The translations under genes were made by a program, and so were the position numbers. A DNA stretch of 64,000 bases from Archangium violaceum. GTDB lineage: Bacteria; Myxococcota; Myxococcia; Myxococcales; Myxococcaceae. The first letter of the stretch is position 1; every line of letters begins with the position of its first letter. Under the pieces are notes generated by a model. The model had not been told where the DNA came from. It saw only the letters and a program-made list of their open reading frames with translations, and did no database searches. Positions 42,949 through 51,586 of the stretch are shown in pieces. The DNA is taken from NCBI RefSeq assembly GCF_016859125.1, contig NZ_CP069338.1:6759501-6823500 (forward strand), given 5' to 3'.

Positions 42949-42978
42949 GACAATTGAAACGGTACCGTTGCGATTGTC
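42949..42978. promoter_or_regulatory. 30-bp dyad, likely TetR operator
   Basis: The 12-bp palindrome AACGGTACCGTT (42958-42969) is flanked symmetrically by GACAAT (42949-42954) and ATTGTC (42973-42978). It lies 61 bp before the VOC gene and 42 bp after the TetR gene, with typical TetR operator size and symmetry. Confidence 0.65.
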
Positions 42979-43039
42979 TCGGCCCCTTATTACCCGAATA
43001 ACGCAACGGAAGCGTTGCTTTCTTCGGGAGACAGACGCG

Positions 43040-43606
43040 ATGACCTCACCCACGAAGCTGTCCCATATCGTCCTGCGGACCGGTCGTTTCCAGCAGATGC
43101 GTGACTGGTACCTCAACGTCCTCGGAGCGACCGTGTCCTACGACAACGGCGAGGTGTGCTTCCTCGCCTACGACGACGAGCACCACCGCGTCGGCATCGT
43201 GAACACGGGGGCGAGCGAGCAGTCCGGGCCGAAGACGCGTGGCCTGGAGCACGTCGCGTTCACCTTCGCGGACCTCAGTGGGCTGCTCGACACGTACGAG
43301 CGCCTCGAACGCGCTGGGATCACCCCGTTCTGGAGCGTCAACCATGGCCCGACGACGTCGCTCTATTACCGCGATCCGGATGGCAATCACATCGAGTTGC
43401 TGGTCGACAATTTCGCCCACATGGAAGATGCGGCGCGCTTCATGAAGTCGGAGGTCTTCGACATCAACCCGATCGGTGTCGACATCGATCCTCGGGAGCT
43501 GCTCGGCCGCCTGCGCGCGGGTGAGCGGCCCTCGGAGCTCGCGAGGGCACACACGAAGGCCGAGGCGCGCGGCTTCGAGACCGTGCCCGAGGAGTTCTTC
43601 CGCTGA
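43040..43606 (+). CDS. VOC-family (glyoxalase/extradiol dioxygenase-like) protein
   Basis: 188 residues from ATG 43040 (CGGGAG nine bases upstream). Two beta-alpha-beta-beta-beta units are visible: KLSHIVLRTGRFQQMRDWYL (His as first metal ligand) and GLEHVAFTFADLSGLLDTYE, followed by YYRDPDGNHIELLVDNF (Glu as last ligand). The pattern is close to proteins annotated as biphenyl-2,3-diol dioxygenase-like. It may cleave or bind a small aromatic compound. The TetR-type dyad upstream suggests it is induced by the ligand of that regulator. Confidence 0.85.
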   Translation: MTSPTKLSHIVLRTGRFQQMRDWYLNVLGATVSYDNGEVCFLAYDDEHHRVGIVNTGASEQSGPKTRGLEHVAFTFADLSGLLDTYERLERAGITPFWSVNHGPTTSLYYRDPDGNHIELLVDNFAHMEDAARFMKSEVFDINPIGVDIDPRELLGRLRAGERPSELARAHTKAEARGFETVPEEFFR

Positions 43607-43637
43607 GGGCACGAGCCGGGCAACGGGGGAGGGCATC

Positions 43638-43840
43638 ATGCAATCACGCGGAGTCGTCATCATCGGCGGGGGGATTGGTGGGCTGTGGGTCCATCCGCTA
43701 CCTCCGCAACCCGGTGGTGCGGTGGGGGAGGGACCTGCTGATGCGGGCCTTGTCCTCCTCCGTGGCGCTCAACCAGCTTCGTCGTGTCGTGGGCTACGAC
43801 TTCCTGGCGGCATCGTCATGGGAGAAGGCGCGCGGCACTC
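43638..43840 (+). pseudogene. FAD-dependent monooxygenase with a large internal deletion
   Basis: ATG 43638, with GGGAGGG-like sequence before it, starts MQSRGVVIIGGGIGGL, a Rossmann FAD-binding motif (GxGxxG). Directly after this, in another frame, the sequence continues SIRYLRNPVVRWGRDLLMRA, LSSSVALNQLRRVVGYDFLA, which is the C-terminal helix region of PHBH-type FAD monooxygenases. About 300 internal residues are missing. It follows the VOC gene by 31 bp and was probably co-transcribed with it under the TetR regulator. Confidence 0.6.
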
Positions 43841-44165
43841 ACCACATCCTCGCCAGGTCCAGGATGCGCCCCTCTCGCAGCCACCCGTGCGCATCCACCG
43901 TGAGCGGCGCGCCTACGGCCCCCCCCGCACGGAGCCGGAGAGAACGGACGTCCCGGCTCGGGCAGCACATCCGGAGTCCGTCCCGGAGCCCGTAGCAACC
44001 GCTCCGCCTCTCGCACCGAAGCTCCCGGACGGGCCAGTGCCTGCGGCCCATCCGCCACGAGCACATCCTCCGCTCCCACGCTTGGGCCTGGCCCCGAAAA
44101 GGTGTCGAACACTTCGTATTGCCTGGCGGATGAAGCGCCCGCTTCCGGACGGCACGACGCACTCA

Positions 44166-45044
44166 TCAGGGGCCTCTCGACGCCCGAAATGCAGGAGGGG
44201 GGTAGAACAGGGCCCCCCACAGCATCGCCAGGAAGTAGAGCAGGCCCTGGAGGGGCGGCGCCGCGCCGAGGTGCGCGGGGGCCAGCAGCGCGAGCAGCAC
44301 GGCGCCTCCGAGGGCCATCTCGCGCGGGGTCCGGGCGTGGGGTCCGGGGGCTGGCGCATTCCCCCGTGGCTTGTGCTCCAGCAGGGCTCCCACCACGAGG
44401 CCCGCGGCGAACCCGAGCACCTGCCAGGCCCGCCTGTCTCCTCCGAAGAGGAGCACTCCGCAGGCCAGGGTGGCCACCATGCCGAGCCCGAATGACGCGA
44501 AGAACCGGATGCTGCGCCGCTCTCCCCAGCGCCGCAGCGTGGGCCACAGGCGCGTGTAGCCCCCAAGCAGCAGCAGCCCGATGAGCACCCCCCCCAGCAC
44601 ATCGCCCAGGTAGTGCGCCCCGAGGTAGAGGCGTGCGAGCATCACCAGGGGTACCACCACCCACGGCACGGCACGGGGAAGCTGCCTTCCCAGCGCGAGC
44701 CAACCGAGGAGGGCCAGGGACGTCACGGTGTGCCCGCTCGGGAACGAGGACACGGCGGGGTCCGCGCGCACCACGATGCGTGGGTCATCCGGGCGCGGCA
44801 GGCCGACGAGTTCCCATAGCGCCAGGTCCACCAGCCCCGTGAGCATGAACAGCCCGGCCAACTCCAGCGCCGCGATGCGTCCCGCCCTCCAGCGCACCAG
44901 CGAGACGAGGACGAGCGCTCCCGCGGTGTCCCCCACCAGCGACACGAGGTGGGCCAGGGACGTCCAGAAGGGCGCGGCCCCCACCCACGACTGGAGGGCG
45001 ATGATCGGCCATGGTCCCCAGAGGAAGTCGAACAGGGTGCTCAC
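44166..45044 (-). CDS. PAP2-superfamily membrane phosphatase
   Basis: About 292 residues from GTG 45044 (VSTLFDFLWGPWPIIALQSW); a longer reading from 45131 is possible but its extra N-terminus looks non-coding. The phosphatase signature is complete: LVGLPRP (motif 1, Arg-Pro), VSSFPSGHTVTSLALLG (motif 2) and ARLYLGAHYLGDVLGG (motif 3, catalytic His). About eight hydrophobic helices, more than the six of short PAP2 enzymes, with two or three extra after motif 3. It likely dephosphorylates lipid phosphates at the inner membrane (undecaprenyl or phosphatidate type). Confidence 0.85.
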   Translation of the reverse strand: MSTLFDFLWGPWPIIALQSWVGAAPFWTSLAHLVSLVGDTAGALVLVSLVRWRAGRIAALELAGLFMLTGLVDLALWELVGLPRPDDPRIVVRADPAVSSFPSGHTVTSLALLGWLALGRQLPRAVPWVVVPLVMLARLYLGAHYLGDVLGGVLIGLLLLGGYTRLWPTLRRWGERRSIRFFASFGLGMVATLACGVLLFGGDRRAWQVLGFAAGLVVGALLEHKPRGNAPAPGPHARTPREMALGGAVLLALLAPAHLGAAPPLQGLLYFLAMLWGALFYPPPAFRASRGP

Positions 45045-45361
45045 TTCCGCCGAGTTATGCAGGGCTCCGCGGCCTACCCAGCCATGAGCGGGCGGCAGTG
45101 CCCCTGGACGTCCGCTCGTAGCCGGGGCCAACGGGCTGCCTTCTTCGTCCTGGGCCTACGCGGACACGGTGTCATTCCCGGTGGCGATGATGTCCCAGAT
45201 TCGGTTCTCCCCGGTGACTCGAGTCACCAGGAGACCCAGGGCCGCCACGCCAGGCGCTCAGGGCCGTCTGTCACATTTCGCTCCAGGTCCTTCTCTCCAA
45301 TGGATGGCCGGGTGCGGAGACAGGCTCGGCCTCCGAGGACAGGGATATGTGGGAGAGAATC

Positions 45362-47041
45362 ATGGGATTCATGAAGAGCGGCACAGGTGCGCGGCCTCCA
45401 AATGCCTTCCCGAGGCGGCATGATGGGCCACGGCATGCCCCCCCGCATGCGGGGCACGACGGGCATACGGAACATCAACATCCCCATCAGCATCCACATC
45501 CCGTTCCGGGAGAGGTGGACGTGAAGTTGGAGGTCAAGTACGCCACCAACAAGATCGCCAGGGTCTTGATGGATGGGACGGCCCAGGGGTTCGACACGGT
45601 CAGGCTGCGCTCCTACAACGGGAAGCTGGTGGGGCCCGTCATCGAGGCCCGCCCGGGTGACACGCTGAACATCCTCCTGGACAACCAGCTCCCCGAAGCG
45701 CCGCACATGCCAGGGATGGACCACCAGCACGGCATGCCATCCGTTTTCACCACGACCAACCTCCACGTGCACGGGTTGCACGTCTCGCCCGCTGGAAACT
45801 CGGACAACGTGATGATCGAGTTGGTCCCCGGCCAGCAGTTCCAGTTCGAGATCAAGCTCCCCAAGGATCATCCCGCGGGGACGTATTGGTATCACCCCCA
45901 CGTGCACGGCTCGACCGCCATCCAGGTCTCCAACGGCATGGCGGGTGCCTTGATCATCCGTGGTGACATCGACGAGGTTCCCGCCATCAAGGCGGCCCCG
46001 GAGAAGATCTTCGTCATCCAGCAGATTCCCTACGTCATCAACGACCAGACGAAGCTCGGCCAGGTGGAGCCCGGTGACGTGGTGGATGGCGTGCCCGTCT
46101 TCGTCCCCGGCGTCTGGGAGAAGATGCAGCGGCGCTTCACCCTCAATGGCGAGGTCGAGCCGACCCTCCAGATGAGGCCGGGAGAGGTCCAGCGCTGGCG
46201 GTTCATCCACGCGGGCTTCCGCGCGAAGCTCCAGCTCAAGCTGGTCAGGCGAGATCCCAAGACAGGCATCGAGGAGACCCTGCCCCAATACCTGATCGCT
46301 CTGGATGGAATCACGACGGGCAGCATCGATCCGGTGGCGGAGGTCGAAATGCACCCCGGGTACCGCGCGGACGTGTTGGTGCGCGCGACCGACAATGCTG
46401 GCAATGTCCTACCGGAGGGCACCTATTGGCTCGTGGACGGGGGCCAGGACGTGAAGGCCGTGAGCAGGACTCTGGCCCGCATCGTGGTGAAGGGACCTCG
46501 AGTCGAGATGATGCTGCCCACGGAGAAGGAGCTGGCGCCTCTGGCCCCTCTCGAGGACATCGAGGACTGCGAGATCACCGGGCACCAGAAGGCGGCCTTC
46601 GAGCTCCGGATCGACTCGGTGCCTCCCGTGGGGCTGATCAATGGCAAGCCTTTCGATCCCGGTGCTCCGCCCCGCAGGCTCCTGTTGGGCGGGGTGGATC
46701 TGTGGGAGGTCTCGTCCCCGGCGCATCCCAACGATCCGCGCTTCGCCACGGAGGGCCATCCCTTCCACATCCACGTCAATCCCTTCCAGTGCACCATCAA
46801 GCTCAAGGGGCTCAAGGGGGAGAAGGACAAGCGCGTCTGGAAGGATACGATCTTCGTGGAGGCCGGCGAGACCCTCCAGCTACGCACCCGCTACGAGCGC
46901 TACATCGGGGTGTTCATGCTCCACTGCCACATCCTGGACCATGGGGATTTTGGGATGATGGAGGCAATGGAGGTCGTGCTGCCGGGGAGCACGGGCTCGC
47001 ACGGCGGAGGGGGCCACGGCGGAGGGGGGCACACCCACTGA
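45362..47041 (+). CDS. multicopper oxidase with His-rich ends
   Basis: 559 residues from ATG 45362 (GGGAG upstream). The copper sites are intact: TNLHVHGLHV (~133), YWYHPHVHGS (~175), HPFHIHVNPF (~465) and LHCHILDHGDFGMME (~520), covering types 1, 2 and 3. Cys in HCH and a Met five residues further are the type-1 ligands. The N-terminus has a H/P-rich stretch (HAGHDGHTEHQHPHQHPHP) and the C-terminus ends GGGHGGGGHTH, both likely metal-binding. No standard signal peptide was seen. Possible roles are metal oxidation, copper resistance or laccase-type oxidation. Confidence 0.9.
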   Translation: MGFMKSGTGARPPNAFPRRHDGPRHAPPHAGHDGHTEHQHPHQHPHPVPGEVDVKLEVKYATNKIARVLMDGTAQGFDTVRLRSYNGKLVGPVIEARPGDTLNILLDNQLPEAPHMPGMDHQHGMPSVFTTTNLHVHGLHVSPAGNSDNVMIELVPGQQFQFEIKLPKDHPAGTYWYHPHVHGSTAIQVSNGMAGALIIRGDIDEVPAIKAAPEKIFVIQQIPYVINDQTKLGQVEPGDVVDGVPVFVPGVWEKMQRRFTLNGEVEPTLQMRPGEVQRWRFIHAGFRAKLQLKLVRRDPKTGIEETLPQYLIALDGITTGSIDPVAEVEMHPGYRADVLVRATDNAGNVLPEGTYWLVDGGQDVKAVSRTLARIVVKGPRVEMMLPTEKELAPLAPLEDIEDCEITGHQKAAFELRIDSVPPVGLINGKPFDPGAPPRRLLLGGVDLWEVSSPAHPNDPRFATEGHPFHIHVNPFQCTIKLKGLKGEKDKRVWKDTIFVEAGETLQLRTRYERYIGVFMLHCHILDHGDFGMMEAMEVVLPGSTGSHGGGGHGGGGHTH

Positions 47042-47113
47042 CACGGAGCCGAGCTGGGCTCCGGCGGCATCTGTTACCCGTGCAGCCGGTACCCGCAGTA
47101 CTGCGACCTCTGA
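47042..47113 (+). pseudogene. 3' remnant of a small Cys-rich protein
   Basis: Right after the multicopper oxidase stop, the frame starting at 47042 reads AELGSGGICYPCSRYPQYCD followed by Leu and TGA at 47111-47113. The Cys/Tyr/Pro-rich end looks like the tail of a small secreted protein, but there is no start or signal peptide. Possibly a deletion scar, possibly chance. Confidence 0.3.
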
Positions 47114-47130
47114 GATAGCCGAGCCTGTCC

Positions 47131-47162
47131 GAGCGGGGTCCTCCCGGGTGGGGGCCCCGCTC
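47131..47162. terminator. GC-rich hairpin between convergent genes
   Basis: GAGCGGGG (47131-47138) and CCCCGCTC (47155-47162) pair exactly between the multicopper oxidase gene and the convergent hypothetical gene. There is no T-run on either side. Confidence 0.5.
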
Positions 47163-47182
47163 CGTGACAAGCGCTCCGGGGC

Positions 47183-47896
47183 TCAGTTCATGTCCCAGCG
47201 CGCGGCGATCTCCTCACACGCCAGCTGCACGTCCCCCAGCCGCCGCTGCTGGGCCCTGGGCGCAACGAACACCTTGCCGGCGAACACGTCGAAGACGCGC
47301 ACCAGCCGGTGGTCCACCTCGCCCTGCTGCTTCAGGTTCTGCTCGGCGAACAGTTGGAGCACCGTGGCGATGTACTGGCCGGAGGCCTCGTCCAGCGGCG
47401 TGTGCTTGGAGAAGTAGAGCTTGAGCAGCCCCGAGCGCATCATCCCGTGGCGATCCATGCTGCGCAGGAGGATCTCCGGCCGCACGTTGATGGCCACCCC
47501 GGCCAGTGCGAGTGGCGGCAGTCCCTCGTCCGCGGGGCTGGCCACCGCGTGGGTCAGTGCCAGCTCGCCCGAGGCCCGGCGGAAGTGATGGAGGGCCTCG
47601 GCGCACAGCGCCAGTCGGTGGGCGTCGAAGTCCGACTGGGGGATGACGTTGAGCAGCCGGTGATGGTGGTGACGGAGGATGGCCTCGTCCCTGCCGCCAC
47701 AGAGGAACTCGACGATGGCCTGGGCGGCTTCCGGGTAGCGCAGGTACTTGGGATCACACGGGTGCTTCTGGGCGTGGATGATGCGCTTGCGCAGCGCGGG
47801 ACGCGCGGTGAGGTACTGGCCCAGCTTGTTGACCGAGACGCACGGATTCTCACGGGAATCAGCCACGGAAGCCCCTTCCTTGCCGGTGTTGGACAT
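47183..47896 (-). CDS. conserved hypothetical protein
   Basis: 237 residues. The body starts SVNKLGQYLTARPALRKRII and HAQKHPCDPKYLRYPEAAQA, then a HHHHRLL cluster (~75) and AGVAINVRPEILLRSMDRHG, and ends VQLACEEIAARWDMN. The arrangement (an N-terminal stretch with the form Y-L-x3-P-x2-R-x2-I-I, followed by a helical body) is seen in hypothetical proteins of genomic islands, but no function is known. Codon use is like the neighbours, and the gene is divergent from the AraC-type gene. Function not assigned. Confidence 0.6.
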   Translation of the reverse strand: MSNTGKEGASVADSRENPCVSVNKLGQYLTARPALRKRIIHAQKHPCDPKYLRYPEAAQAIVEFLCGGRDEAILRHHHHRLLNVIPQSDFDAHRLALCAEALHHFRRASGELALTHAVASPADEGLPPLALAGVAINVRPEILLRSMDRHGMMRSGLLKLYFSKHTPLDEASGQYIATVLQLFAEQNLKQQGEVDHRLVRVFDVFAGKVFVAPRAQQRRLGDVQLACEEIAARWDMN

Positions 47897-48121
47897 GAAG
47901 CAACACTACCGCTCGGGTCTGACATGTCCGGCCCGGGTGGAGGCCCGAGAGCGCTCCCAGGAGAAGAGGAGGAATCCCGTGGAGGACCTACCCGCCCGGG
48001 TCACCTCGTTCCGGGTGGTGCCCACACCCTCCGACCCGGGGGCACCGCGACTTCGCGACCTGTCGAGGGAGCGGACGGCTCTCCGCCGCTTCCAGCGATG
48101 CGCTAGTCTCCCGGCTCCGCG

Positions 48122-49126
48122 ATGGGTACTGCCTCTGTCGATAACGTTCGGCTCGTTCTGGCCGCCGCGGTCGCGCGAGGCCTGTCTCCCAGCATGCTCC
48201 TGGCCGAGGTCGGTCTGGAACCCCAGGCGCTCCTGGCTCCCGAGGGCCGGGTGCCGGCCCTGCTCGCGCTCCGTCTGTGGCACGTCGCGGCCGAGTCGTG
48301 CGCGGATCCCTCCTTCGGAATCACGGCGGCGGAGCACATCCAGTCTGGCAGCTATGGGGCGCTCGGCTATGCCATGCACAGCAGCGCCACGTTGGGGGAG
48401 GGACTGCGCCGGCTGGTCACGTTCTTCCGGCTCGTGAATCAGCGCGCCACGCTCGCGCTCCTCGAAGAGGGGGACGCCGCGCGGCTCCGCTTCCTCGTCG
48501 AGGAGGACATCCCGCCCGACGTGATGCGGCACCCGGTCGAATGCATGCTCTTCGCCGTGCTGCGCTTCACCCGCAAGTTGACCGGGGAGCGTGTCTCGCC
48601 GCTCTCCGTGTCGTTCCAGCATTCGGCCCCGGCGGAGCTCTCGGCGCACGGCCGCGCCTTCGGAGAAACGCTGGCGTTCGGCCAGCCCCACTCCGAGCTG
48701 GTCCTGCCCCGCCGCGTGCTCGCGCTGCCGCAACGTGGCGCGGATCCCTCGATGGCGGAGATCATGGAGCGCCATCTTCGCCGGCTGCTCCAGGAGCTTC
48801 CGCCCGAGGAGACGTTCCTGGTGCGCGTGCGCGGCGTGCTGCTGGATGAGCTGCGTCGCGGAGAGCCCTCGCTGGAGGTCCTGTCCGAGCGCCTGCGCCT
48901 GAGCAAGCGCACCCTGCAGCGCCGCCTCAAACAGGAGGGCACGTCGTTGCAACAGCTCCTCGACGAGGTCCGCCGCGAGCTGGCGTTGCGCCACCTGGGC
49001 GAATCGAAGGAGTCGATCGCCGAGGTCGCCTTCCTCCTCGGCTTCTCCGAGGTGAGCGCGTTCCACCGCGCCTTCAAGCGCTGGACGGGCTCGACTCCTG
49101 GGGAGTACCGGCAAGCACTGCCATGA
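48122..49126 (+). CDS. AraC-family transcriptional regulator with OruR/arabinose-binding-like domain
   Basis: 334 residues. The N-terminal ~190 residues match the Arabinose_bd domain of OruR/GbdR-like regulators (FGITAAEHIQSGSYGALGYA). The C-terminal ~95 residues are the double helix-turn-helix: LEVLSERLRLSKRTLQRRLK and ESIAEVAFLLGFSEVSAFHR, ending in RAFKRWTGSTPGEYR. The ligand of this subfamily is usually a small amino acid or lipid-like compound. No obvious target is adjacent: a hypothetical gene is divergent and an unknown tandem family lies downstream. Confidence 0.88.
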   Translation: MGTASVDNVRLVLAAAVARGLSPSMLLAEVGLEPQALLAPEGRVPALLALRLWHVAAESCADPSFGITAAEHIQSGSYGALGYAMHSSATLGEGLRRLVTFFRLVNQRATLALLEEGDAARLRFLVEEDIPPDVMRHPVECMLFAVLRFTRKLTGERVSPLSVSFQHSAPAELSAHGRAFGETLAFGQPHSELVLPRRVLALPQRGADPSMAEIMERHLRRLLQELPPEETFLVRVRGVLLDELRRGEPSLEVLSERLRLSKRTLQRRLKQEGTSLQQLLDEVRRELALRHLGESKESIAEVAFLLGFSEVSAFHRAFKRWTGSTPGEYRQALP

Positions 49127-49239
49127 GGCGGCCGGGGGTGGCGCGCCCGGTCAATCGAATTGGCGCGGGCGGATACCGTCGCGGCGAGCGTTCGAGGCTA
49201 CTTCTTCGCGCGGGAACAACTCACAAGGGGGTCCCGCAC

Positions 49240-49539
49240 ATGCGCAACGACGTCAGGAGCACCACCACCACCGGCAACGGCTTCGAGGATGTCTCGACCA
49301 GGGTTTCTTTTTCTTCCAGTGAGGGCGTCATCCAGTCCTACGGAGCCGCGATGAGCTCCTTCTTCGCCAGCTTCGGCAAGGGGGAGGATCACCACCTGCG
49401 CTCCGTGCAGGGGTACGCGAAGGGCGTCTCGCAGAATGGATCCACGGGCTCGGCCCTGGTCACCGGGACCATGTTCGACGCGTCCAACAACAAGGCGAGC
49501 GTCGCGTTCACGGCCGCCTTCCCGGTCCAGTTCCGCTGA
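49240..49539 (+). CDS. small protein of a DH-motif family (single unit)
   Basis: 99 residues from ATG 49240, with AAGGGGG eight bases upstream. The start MRNDVRSTTTTGNGFEDVST is polar; later FFASFGKGEDHHLRSVQG matches the repeat of the next gene (F-x2-S-F-G-x3-D-H). The end SVAFTAAFPVQFR is beta-rich. No signal peptide. It seems to carry one unit of a domain that occurs twice in the following protein, with which it forms an operon. Function unknown. Confidence 0.55.
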   Translation: MRNDVRSTTTTGNGFEDVSTRVSFSSSEGVIQSYGAAMSSFFASFGKGEDHHLRSVQGYAKGVSQNGSTGSALVTGTMFDASNNKASVAFTAAFPVQFR

Positions 49540-49604
49540 CGCGCGGTCTGGCGGATCCAAGAACACGAAACCCTTTACGAGCACATATTTCTGGAGCCAT
49601 CACC

Positions 49605-50273
49605 ATGTCACTGATCTTCACGAATACCCAGGCGAAGAACGGGCAGAAGACCACCATCGACTTCGGGCAGAACGTGTTGGAGCGGTATGCCGTCCTGGCG
49701 GGCTTCGACACCAGCTTCGGCGGTGACGACCACGAGGTGAAGACCATCAAGGCCTCGGTGGACTTCCCGCTGAACAACAACCTTCCCTCGTCGACGCTCG
49801 AGGTCACCGCCAATGTGTCCATCACGGATGACAGCGGTCACTCGGGCGGTGGGACGCTCTACATCATGGGCATGGGCCGGACGAAGGAGGACGGCTGCCA
49901 GTTCAAGCAGCAGACCTGGAAGCCCGGAGACAGCGAGCTCAAGGTGACGATCGACAAGCAGCCCGCGCCCATGGACAACGCCTGGGTCTTCATCAAGGGC
50001 TTCCAGCTCAGCTACGGCAAGAAGACGGACCACCACGTCCAGACGCTCTCGGTCGACGCCGGCAACTCCACGTTGTCCCTGTCGAGCGTGAAGGACACCA
50101 CGGGCGACAGCTACTCGTGGACCATCATCTTCAAGCCCAACCTGGTGATGAACGACAACTCGGGCAATGGCCTGAGCAATGACAGCTTCCTGGACCTCGT
50201 GGTGATGGCGGCCCCGGTGGGCGCCACGAGCAGCCAGGCTCGCGTCTACTCCGGTTCGCCCTCCATGGCGTGA
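49605..50273 (+). CDS. protein with duplicated DH-motif domain
   Basis: 222 residues. Two similar units: GFDTSFGGDDHEVKTI (~33-48) and GFQLSYGKKTDHHVQTL (~130-146), each followed by alternating hydrophobic and polar residues typical of beta strands, with a Gly-rich loop DDSGHSGGGTLY between them. Acidic and His residues at the motif could bind metal or sugar. The first unit resembles the preceding small gene, 65 bp upstream. No signal peptide or known family. A lectin- or spore-coat-like beta-sandwich is possible but unproven. A hairpin terminator follows. Confidence 0.65.
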   Translation: MSLIFTNTQAKNGQKTTIDFGQNVLERYAVLAGFDTSFGGDDHEVKTIKASVDFPLNNNLPSSTLEVTANVSITDDSGHSGGGTLYIMGMGRTKEDGCQFKQQTWKPGDSELKVTIDKQPAPMDNAWVFIKGFQLSYGKKTDHHVQTLSVDAGNSTLSLSSVKDTTGDSYSWTIIFKPNLVMNDNSGNGLSNDSFLDLVVMAAPVGATSSQARVYSGSPSMA

Positions 50274-50287
50274 GCGGTGGGGTGCGT

Positions 50288-50325
50288 CCCCTGGCGTTCA
50301 TCCATCTCGAGGGTGACGCCAGGGG
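50288..50325 (+). terminator. perfect 10-bp hairpin after the DH-motif gene
   Basis: CCCCTGGCGT (50288-50297) and ACGCCAGGGG (50316-50325) pair exactly, 14 bp after the stop codon. No T-run follows. Confidence 0.6.
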
Positions 50326-50450
50326 ATGCCACCCGCGAGGTGTCTCCCGAGAGGTGTCAAAGGATTCGTTCTGCCACTTCTGTGCGGGAGACACCCGTGC
50401 GGTGCCGTGCCGCGTCCCTGGCCCGCCGCATGCTTGGGACGCGGTTCGCC

Positions 50451-51479
50451 ATGTCTGGACCGCATGACCTCTTCGCCCGCTACACCTTCGGCCACCCCGA
50501 GCGGGCCGCCGCCGAGTTGCGCGCCGTGTTGCCCGCGCATGTCGTCTCCGAGGTGGACTGGTCGTCCCTGAGACGAGAGCCCGGCAGCGTAGTGGACCCG
50601 GAGCTGCGGGAGACCGAGAGCGACCTGCTCTTCACGGCTCGGCTGCACACGGGCCACCCGCTGCTGCTGTACGTGTTGCTGGAACATCAGTCCCGGGTGG
50701 ACAGGTGGATGGCGCTGCGCATGCTGCGCTACGTCGTGCGTCAGGTGGAGCGCTGGCGCCAGGAGCACCCGGAGAGTGAACGGCTTCCGCTCATCGTCCC
50801 GTTGGTGATGTATCACGGGCCGGATGGAGCCTGGACGGCGCCGCGCCAGGTGGAAGAGCTCTTCGACCTGCCGCGAGGAGAGGGGATGCGGGAGCGCTGG
50901 CGAGCGCTGGTGCCGCGCTTCGAGTACCTGCTCGATGACTTGACGGCCGGGCGGGAAGAGGCGCTGAGAGCACGCCCTGGCCCACCGCTGGCCCGGCTGG
51001 CCTGGCTGGTTCTGCGCTACGGGCGTACCGGAGAATTGGCTCGGAAGCTGCCGGATTGGGGTGCGCTCTTCGCGCAGGTACAGGCAAGCCCGGAAGGAGC
51101 CGAGCATCTGGTAGTGCTCATCCGTTACCTGCTGTGGGTTGGGGACGAGGCCGTCCATGAAGTGGCCGGGCGGGTGTTACATTCGGTGCTGGATGGGCAA
51201 CGAGCGGAGGAACTGATGCGCAGCTATGGTGAACAACTCATCGAGCGGGGACTTCAACAGGGCCTGGCGCGAGGCCGGGAGGAGGGTCTGCAACAGGGTC
51301 TGATTCGCGGACGTGCCGAGGCCATCCTGCGAATCCTCACCGCGCGGGGCGTACAGGTCGACGAGGAGACCCGACAGCGCGTCCTCACCTGCACGGACAT
51401 GGCGGTCCTCGACCTCTGGTTCGATCGCTCCCTGAACGCCACTTCCCTCTCCGATGTGCTGAGCGACCGCTCTCAGTAG
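50451..51479 (+). CDS. Rpn-family putative nuclease/transposase-like protein
   Basis: 342 residues from ATG 50451; ATG 50430 is possible. The PD-(D/E)XK-type core is visible: SDLLFTARLHTGHPLLLYVL then LEHQSRVDRWMALRMLRYVV, with Asp, Glu and Gln as the active-site pattern (D-x-n-E-x-Q), and LPLIVPLVMYHG. The rest is the long helical part of Rpn/YhgA-like proteins, ending in ERGLQQGLARGREEGLQQGL repeats and a small C-terminal domain. E. coli Rpn proteins are DNA endonucleases that promote recombination. Myxobacteria often carry several copies. Confidence 0.88.
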   Translation: MSGPHDLFARYTFGHPERAAAELRAVLPAHVVSEVDWSSLRREPGSVVDPELRETESDLLFTARLHTGHPLLLYVLLEHQSRVDRWMALRMLRYVVRQVERWRQEHPESERLPLIVPLVMYHGPDGAWTAPRQVEELFDLPRGEGMRERWRALVPRFEYLLDDLTAGREEALRARPGPPLARLAWLVLRYGRTGELARKLPDWGALFAQVQASPEGAEHLVVLIRYLLWVGDEAVHEVAGRVLHSVLDGQRAEELMRSYGEQLIERGLQQGLARGREEGLQQGLIRGRAEAILRILTARGVQVDEETRQRVLTCTDMAVLDLWFDRSLNATSLSDVLSDRSQ

Positions 51480-51586
51480 ATGGGCCCGCCCGAATGCTCC
51501 TGGGTAACTCATCCGTCGAGAGAGTTCCCGCGTGGCTCGAGCTCTCGGGCCGCGAGGACCTGACCTCTCGCGTTGCGTGATGTGAG

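Noticed and set aside
49240-50273. Assignment of the DH-motif proteins as lectins or actinoporins
   Set aside because: No diagnostic lectin or pore motif could be confirmed by eye, so they are left as an unknown family.
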